Source of the DNA: JAWLDB01 sp041686915
GTDB taxonomy: Bacteria > Bacillota > UBA994 > UBA5500
NCBI GenBank assembly: GCA_041686915.1
Contig: JAWLDB010000132.1
Location: 1 to 7,945 of the forward strand
Reading direction: 5' to 3'
Length of the DNA: 7,945 bases
Below are positions 6,095 through 7,945 of the stretch, piece by piece (position 1 is the stretch's first letter; every line of letters starts with the position of its first letter). A program made the translations under genes and the position numbers. The notes below the pieces were generated by a model. The model was given only the letters and a program-made list of their open reading frames with translations, did not search any database and was not told the origin of the DNA.

Positions 6095-6697
6095 ATGAAC
6101 TACTTCCCAGACTCCATTAACAAGCTGGTTGGAGAGCTGATGAAGCTTCCCGGGATTGGCCCCAAGAGTGCACAAAGATTGGCCTTTCATCTGCTGCATC
6201 AGCCACGGGAAGAGATTGTTGAACTGGCCAAGGCTTTAGTCTATGCCAAAGATAAAACACGGTACTGCGTCCGGTGCTTTAACATTACCGACAAAGAGAC
6301 GTGCAACATTTGCTCAGATGGTCTGCGTGATTCTAGTCAGATATGCATTGTCCAGGACCCGCGTGACGTATCAGCCCTAGAAAAGACGCATGAATTCAGG
6401 GGTTACTACCATGTGCTGCACGGTGCTATTTCCCCGATGGATGGCATAGGCCCTGAGCAATTGCGCATCCGGGAACTGCTGGGCCGGGTGCAGCAAAATG
6501 ACAGGCTTGAGGAAGTTATCCTGGCCACTAACCCGAATGTTGAAGGCGAAGCGACGGCACTGTATATAGCTCGCCTGCTAAAGCCTCTGGGGCTGAGGGT
6601 TACGAGAATTGCTCATGGCCTGCCGGTTGGTGGCGACTTAGAGTACGTGGATGAAGTCACCCTTAGTAGGGCGCTTGAGGGTAGGCGCGAGCTCTAA
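6095..6697 (+). CDS. recR: Recombination mediator protein RecR
   Basis: RecR acts with RecO (and RecF) to load RecA onto SSB-coated single-stranded gaps during repair. At 200 residues it is full length. It shows the helix-hairpin-helix LPGIGPKSAQRLAFHLL (18-34), a zinc finger with Cys58, Cys61, Cys70 and Cys73, a Toprim domain beginning ICIVQDPRDV (83-92), the conserved HGAISPMDGIGP segment and NPNVEGEATA further on, and a C-terminal GLPVGGDLEYVD motif. Gln87 stands where many Toprim proteins have Glu; as I recall this is also so in B. subtilis RecR, so it is not a defect. The start is 2 nt after the ybaB stop with no good SD, so translation probably depends on coupling to ybaB. Confidence 0.97.
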   Translation: MNYFPDSINKLVGELMKLPGIGPKSAQRLAFHLLHQPREEIVELAKALVYAKDKTRYCVRCFNITDKETCNICSDGLRDSSQICIVQDPRDVSALEKTHEFRGYYHVLHGAISPMDGIGPEQLRIRELLGRVQQNDRLEEVILATNPNVEGEATALYIARLLKPLGLRVTRIAHGLPVGGDLEYVDEVTLSRALEGRREL

Positions 6698-6721
6698 TGT
6701 ATAGACTACATGTATTTGGCT

Positions 6722-6756
6722 ATACTCCCAAAATAGCAAGACTGTTTTGGGGGTAT
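6722..6756 (+). promoter_or_regulatory. Hairpin that masks the ribosome binding site of the yaaL gene
   Basis: Positions 6722-6733 pair with 6745-6756 as a 12-bp stem with one G-U pair and an 11-nt loop. The only SD-like purine run ahead of the next gene, GGGGG (6749-6753), lies inside the 3' arm, and start codons follow at 6761-6769. The stem is followed by TTTGAGTG rather than a U-tract, so it is a poor terminator. It could limit initiation on the DUF2508 gene or protect the 3' end of the recR mRNA. Its regulatory role is inferred. Confidence 0.5.
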
Positions 6757-6760
6757 TTGA

Positions 6761-7096
6761 GTGATGATGTTTGTTGGGAAGGAACTGTTGGTTAGATTCA
6801 CACAAGTAATTGAGGCTATTCTGCCTGACTGGGATGGTAAGCCTGAAACCAATGAGCCTGACATGCTTGAGATAGTCAATCGGGCCAAACAAGAATGGTT
6901 GGCGAGTCAGAAGTACTTCAATAGCGTTAGTGATCCGGACCTGATCGATCATGCTATCATGCTCACTGATGCTGCTCAGAAAAAGTACATGTATCTCCTG
7001 CGACAAGCTAAGTCACATGGCTTGAAGGCACTCCAGCCTGAAAACGCGCCTAGCGAAAAAGAGCCTGCCTGCTTACCCATTCAATCAGCAGGGTAG
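6761..7096 (+). CDS. yaaL: DUF2508-family protein (YaaL-like)
   Basis: The product of about 110 residues is soluble, mostly helical and without a known biochemical function. The central stretch, with NRAKQEWLASQKYFNSV followed by SDPDLIDHAI and then KKYMYLLRQAK, is the conserved core of the family (residues about 44-90). The tail is short and poorly conserved. Three adjacent in-frame start codons exist (GTG 6761, ATG 6764, ATG 6767). ATG 6764 is the best spaced (10 nt) from GGGGG at 6749-6753, so the precise start is uncertain by one or two codons. Position downstream of recR and upstream of bofA matches yaaL in B. subtilis, which supports the assignment. It ends at a terminator at 7106-7130. 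Confidence 0.88.
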   Translation: MMMFVGKELLVRFTQVIEAILPDWDGKPETNEPDMLEIVNRAKQEWLASQKYFNSVSDPDLIDHAIMLTDAAQKKYMYLLRQAKSHGLKALQPENAPSEKEPACLPIQSAG

Positions 7097-7105
7097 TGCG
7101 CAACT

Positions 7106-7130
7106 AGAGCCTGTTCATCAGGCTCTTTTT
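7106..7130 (+). terminator. Intrinsic terminator after the yaaL gene
   Basis: AGAGCCTG (7106-7113) pairs with CAGGCTCT (7119-7126) around a 5-nt loop, and T runs from 7126 to 7130. It lies 9 nt past the stop codon and closes the dnaX-ybaB-recR-yaaL transcription unit, separating it from bofA. Confidence 0.9.
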
Positions 7131-7197
7131 GATTCAAATGGTATGCTTGGGCATAGTGTCTCAGTCATCGTACTCTCAAGTCTTAGTATTTGTTGTG

Positions 7198-7227
7198 GTC
7201 ATATGGACATTTTTTTGGACATACTCA
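7198..7227 (+). promoter_or_regulatory. Sigma-E-like sporulation promoter of bofA with SpoIIID-like boxes
   Basis: GTCATATG (7198-7205) resembles the sigma-E -35 consensus, and CATACTCA (7220-7227), 14 nt later, resembles the -10 consensus CATACA-T. Transcription would start near 7233, giving a leader of about 33 nt to the bofA ATG. The hexamer GGACAT occurs twice, at 7205-7210 and 7217-7222, separated by six T. Each copy lies in a 10-mer that matches nine of ten positions of the SpoIIID consensus WWRRACARNY. Mother-cell expression is inferred from these motifs and from known bofA control in B. subtilis. Confidence 0.6.
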
Positions 7228-7252
7228 CGTACATTGAACTAGAGACTTGTCT

Positions 7253-7258
7253 AGGAGG
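7253..7258 (+). promoter_or_regulatory. Ribosome binding site fixing the bofA start
   Basis: AGGAGG lies 7 nt before the ATG at 7266. This rejects the longer reading from an ATG at 7143, which has no SD and would place the sigma-E-like promoter inside the coding region. Confidence 0.85.
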
Positions 7259-7265
7259 TGTACTC

Positions 7266-7559
7266 ATGCCGTCCATATCGCTCTTCGGTTCAGCAATAAC
7301 CGTTAACGTCATAATAGCCTTTGCATTTGCCCTCATTCTCGTATTTCTTTTAGCCAGGTTATTGATCTCACCTTTTCGGGGAGCAGGCCGATACGTGTTG
7401 AAACTGGGCACGGCTGCTGCTGCCATAATGCTCATCAATGTAGCTGCTCCATATACGGGCTTTACTGTACCGCTCAATCCGGTGACTATTGTGGCTTCAG
7501 CAGTTCTAGGATTTCCTGGCTTGGTGATGGTAGCTGTTCTGCAGTTTCTCGTGTTCTAG
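7266..7559 (+). CDS. bofA: BofA-family pro-sigma-K processing inhibitor
   Basis: BofA is a small membrane protein made in the mother cell during sporulation. In B. subtilis it sits in the outer forespore membrane with SpoIVFA and holds the protease SpoIVFB inactive until a forespore signal lets it cleave pro-sigma-K. The product has 97 residues, close to the B. subtilis length of 87. It has a long hydrophobic segment at about 10-33, a basic loop SPFRGAGR (35-42), a second segment at about 46-61, and the conserved C-terminal NPVTIVASAVLGFPG block (72-86) followed by a hydrophobic end. The gene is monocistronic, with its own sporulation-type promoter and terminators on both sides. Its presence suggests a spore-former, although whether this organism has SpoIVFB and sigma-K cannot be seen here. 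Confidence 0.88.
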   Translation: MPSISLFGSAITVNVIIAFAFALILVFLLARLLISPFRGAGRYVLKLGTAAAAIMLINVAAPYTGFTVPLNPVTIVASAVLGFPGLVMVAVLQFLVF

Positions 7560-7571
7560 GTATCATATAGA

Positions 7572-7605
7572 AACTGGCCTCAACGCAGGCCAGTTCTTGA
7601 TTCTT
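7572..7605 (+). terminator. Intrinsic terminator of bofA
   Basis: AACTGGCCT (7572-7580) pairs perfectly with AGGCCAGTT (7587-7595) around a 6-nt loop. The following tail is T-rich but interrupted (TTCTTGATTCTT). It lies 12 nt past the stop codon, so it is the likely end of the bofA transcript despite the imperfect U-tract. Confidence 0.8.
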
Positions 7606-7660
7606 GGTGAGAGAATGTGGCCAAAGAGCGCTCAAAACTAAACTAAGGTGCGTTGACTGC

Positions 7661-7690
7661 TTGACAGCAGCATGCTATTCGTTGTAGACT
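7661..7690 (+). promoter_or_regulatory. Candidate upstream rRNA promoter (P1)
   Basis: A perfect TTGACA (7661-7666) is followed after 18 nt by TAGACT (7685-7690), four of six to the -10 consensus. An overlapping TTGACT (7653-7658) with TATTCG (7676-7681) at 17 nt is a weaker alternative. Tandem promoters are usual ahead of Firmicute rRNA operons. Confidence 0.4.
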
Positions 7691-7775
7691 AGCTCTTGCC
7701 GTCTACTGTTGGCTTGAACAGACAGGTGTTGACTAATTGGTTCTACAAAGTAATCGATTGGCATAAAATGCTCTG

Positions 7776-7805
7776 TTGACAAGTGGGTGGTAGAGGTGGT
7801 AAGCT
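7776..7805 (+). promoter_or_regulatory. Candidate downstream rRNA promoter (P2)
   Basis: A perfect TTGACA (7776-7781) is followed after 18 nt by TAAGCT (7800-7805). The -10 is poor by itself, but the position, just before the leader hairpin and about 50 nt before boxA, is what an rRNA promoter nearest the 16S gene would have. Confidence 0.45.
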
Positions 7806-7814
7806 AATAAAGCC

Positions 7815-7834
7815 GTCGCCGCCGAGGTGGTGAC
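7815..7834 (+). other. GC-rich leader hairpin of the rRNA transcript
   Basis: GTCGCCGC (7815-7822) pairs with GTGGTGAC (7827-7834), with two G-U pairs around a 4-nt CGAG loop. There is no T-tract after it, so it is not a terminator. It would form near the 5' end of a transcript from the TTGACA at 7776. Confidence 0.5.
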
Positions 7835-7849
7835 AGCGCGAAGAGTTTT

Positions 7850-7863
7850 GATCCTTGAAAACT
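7850..7863 (+). promoter_or_regulatory. boxA-like antitermination element
   Basis: GATCCTTGAAAACT resembles the boxA sequence of Firmicute rRNA leaders (as I recall, in B. subtilis it contains CTTTGAAAACT), where NusB/NusE and partners bind to prevent premature termination. The following GAACAATGA is also common before 16S genes. This is the best single sign that an rRNA operon follows. Confidence 0.65.
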
Positions 7864-7945
7864 GAACAATGATGGACCAGATGCAAATTTGGTTTATGAG
7901 TTAGAGCATGTGTTGAAAGACGCATGTGATAACCGAAAACCCGTT

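Larger units (their letters stand above)
7606..7945 (+). other. Promoter and leader region of an rRNA operon (16S gene beyond the window)
   Basis: These 340 bases hold no credible protein gene. They contain several TTGAC-type -35 elements (7653, 7661, 7729, 7776), inverted repeats (GTAGAC 7684-7689 with GTCTAC 7701-7706, and CTGTT 7706-7710 with AACAG 7717-7721), a GC-rich leader hairpin and a boxA-like element. In spore-forming Firmicutes such a stretch normally leads into the 16S rRNA gene. The 5' end of the 16S gene (GAGTTTGATCCTGG) is not present, so it should begin beyond 7945. An rRNA operon directly after bofA also matches the B. subtilis order. No tRNA is seen here. Confidence 0.7.

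Noticed and set aside
6095..6697. Gln87 in place of the usual Toprim glutamate of RecR, as a possible inactivating change
   Set aside because: As I recall, Firmicute RecR proteins commonly have VQDP here, and RecR does not need Toprim catalysis for its mediator role.
6638..7006. 122-residue minus-strand frame opposite the recR end and the DUF2508 gene
   Set aside because: It is antisense to two well-supported genes, crosses the hairpin region and lacks a good start signal.
7143..7265. N-terminal extension of BofA by 41 residues from an ATG at 7143
   Set aside because: There is no SD at 7143, the sigma-E-like promoter falls inside it, and the ATG at 7266 has a strong SD and gives a normal-length BofA.
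7743..7925. 60-residue minus-strand frame in the rRNA leader
   Set aside because: It overlaps the promoter, hairpin and boxA-like element; no SD and low-complexity composition.
1..7945. CRISPR array, insertion sequence, phage or toxin-antitoxin module
   Set aside because: No regularly spaced repeats, transposase or integrase motifs, or paired small toxin/antitoxin genes were seen; nearly all of the window is explained by core genes and the M20 operon.

Overview
This window comes from an endospore-forming Firmicute (Bacillota). Its core, from about 3685 to the right end, is a long SRP RNA gene followed by dnaX, ybaB/ebfC (yaaK), recR, a DUF2508 (yaaL) gene and bofA, and then what looks like the promoter and leader region of an rRNA operon. 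As I recall, this is the gene order found near the replication origin of Bacillus subtilis. The large SRP RNA with an Alu domain, the SD-rich translation starts, the TTG and GTG starts, and a sporulation gene behind a sigma-E-like promoter all fit. The genus cannot be fixed from this sequence; a Clostridia or Negativicutes spore-former is possible.

Left part (1-3720, minus strand). A beta-class DNA methyltransferase (63-866), with no restriction gene visible, lies downstream of a three-gene operon ending in a clear intrinsic terminator at 897-925. In transcription order the operon encodes an M20-family amidohydrolase/peptidase (TTG start at 3550), a DUF3100-family membrane protein (GTG start at 2201) and a 148-residue membrane protein (958-1404). 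The last two are translationally coupled, and the small one appears by eye to be a diverged copy of the first third to half of its DUF3100 partner. I infer a two-component membrane carrier that works with a cytoplasmic amidohydrolase, in arrangement like the abgAB-abgT p-aminobenzoyl-glutamate system. The substrate is unknown.

Middle (3685-4197, plus strand). A strong promoter (TTGACA, 17 nt, CATAAT) drives the SRP RNA, mature form about 3777-4046, with an apparent 5' precursor leader. Two successive hairpin terminators follow, and dnaX probably has its own promoter just upstream of its start.

Right part (4198-7600). dnaX, ybaB and recR are tightly packed (1-nt overlap, then a 2-nt gap) and supply the clamp-loader subunit, a nucleoid-associated protein and a recombination mediator. 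The DUF2508 gene follows behind a 12-bp hairpin that buries its likely ribosome binding site, and ends at a terminator. bofA stands alone between terminators with a sigma-E-like promoter that contains two SpoIIID-like boxes.

Right end (7606-7945). This stretch has no protein gene. It contains several TTGACA-type promoter elements, a leader hairpin and a boxA-like element of the kind found ahead of 16S rRNA genes. The 16S gene itself should start just beyond the window.
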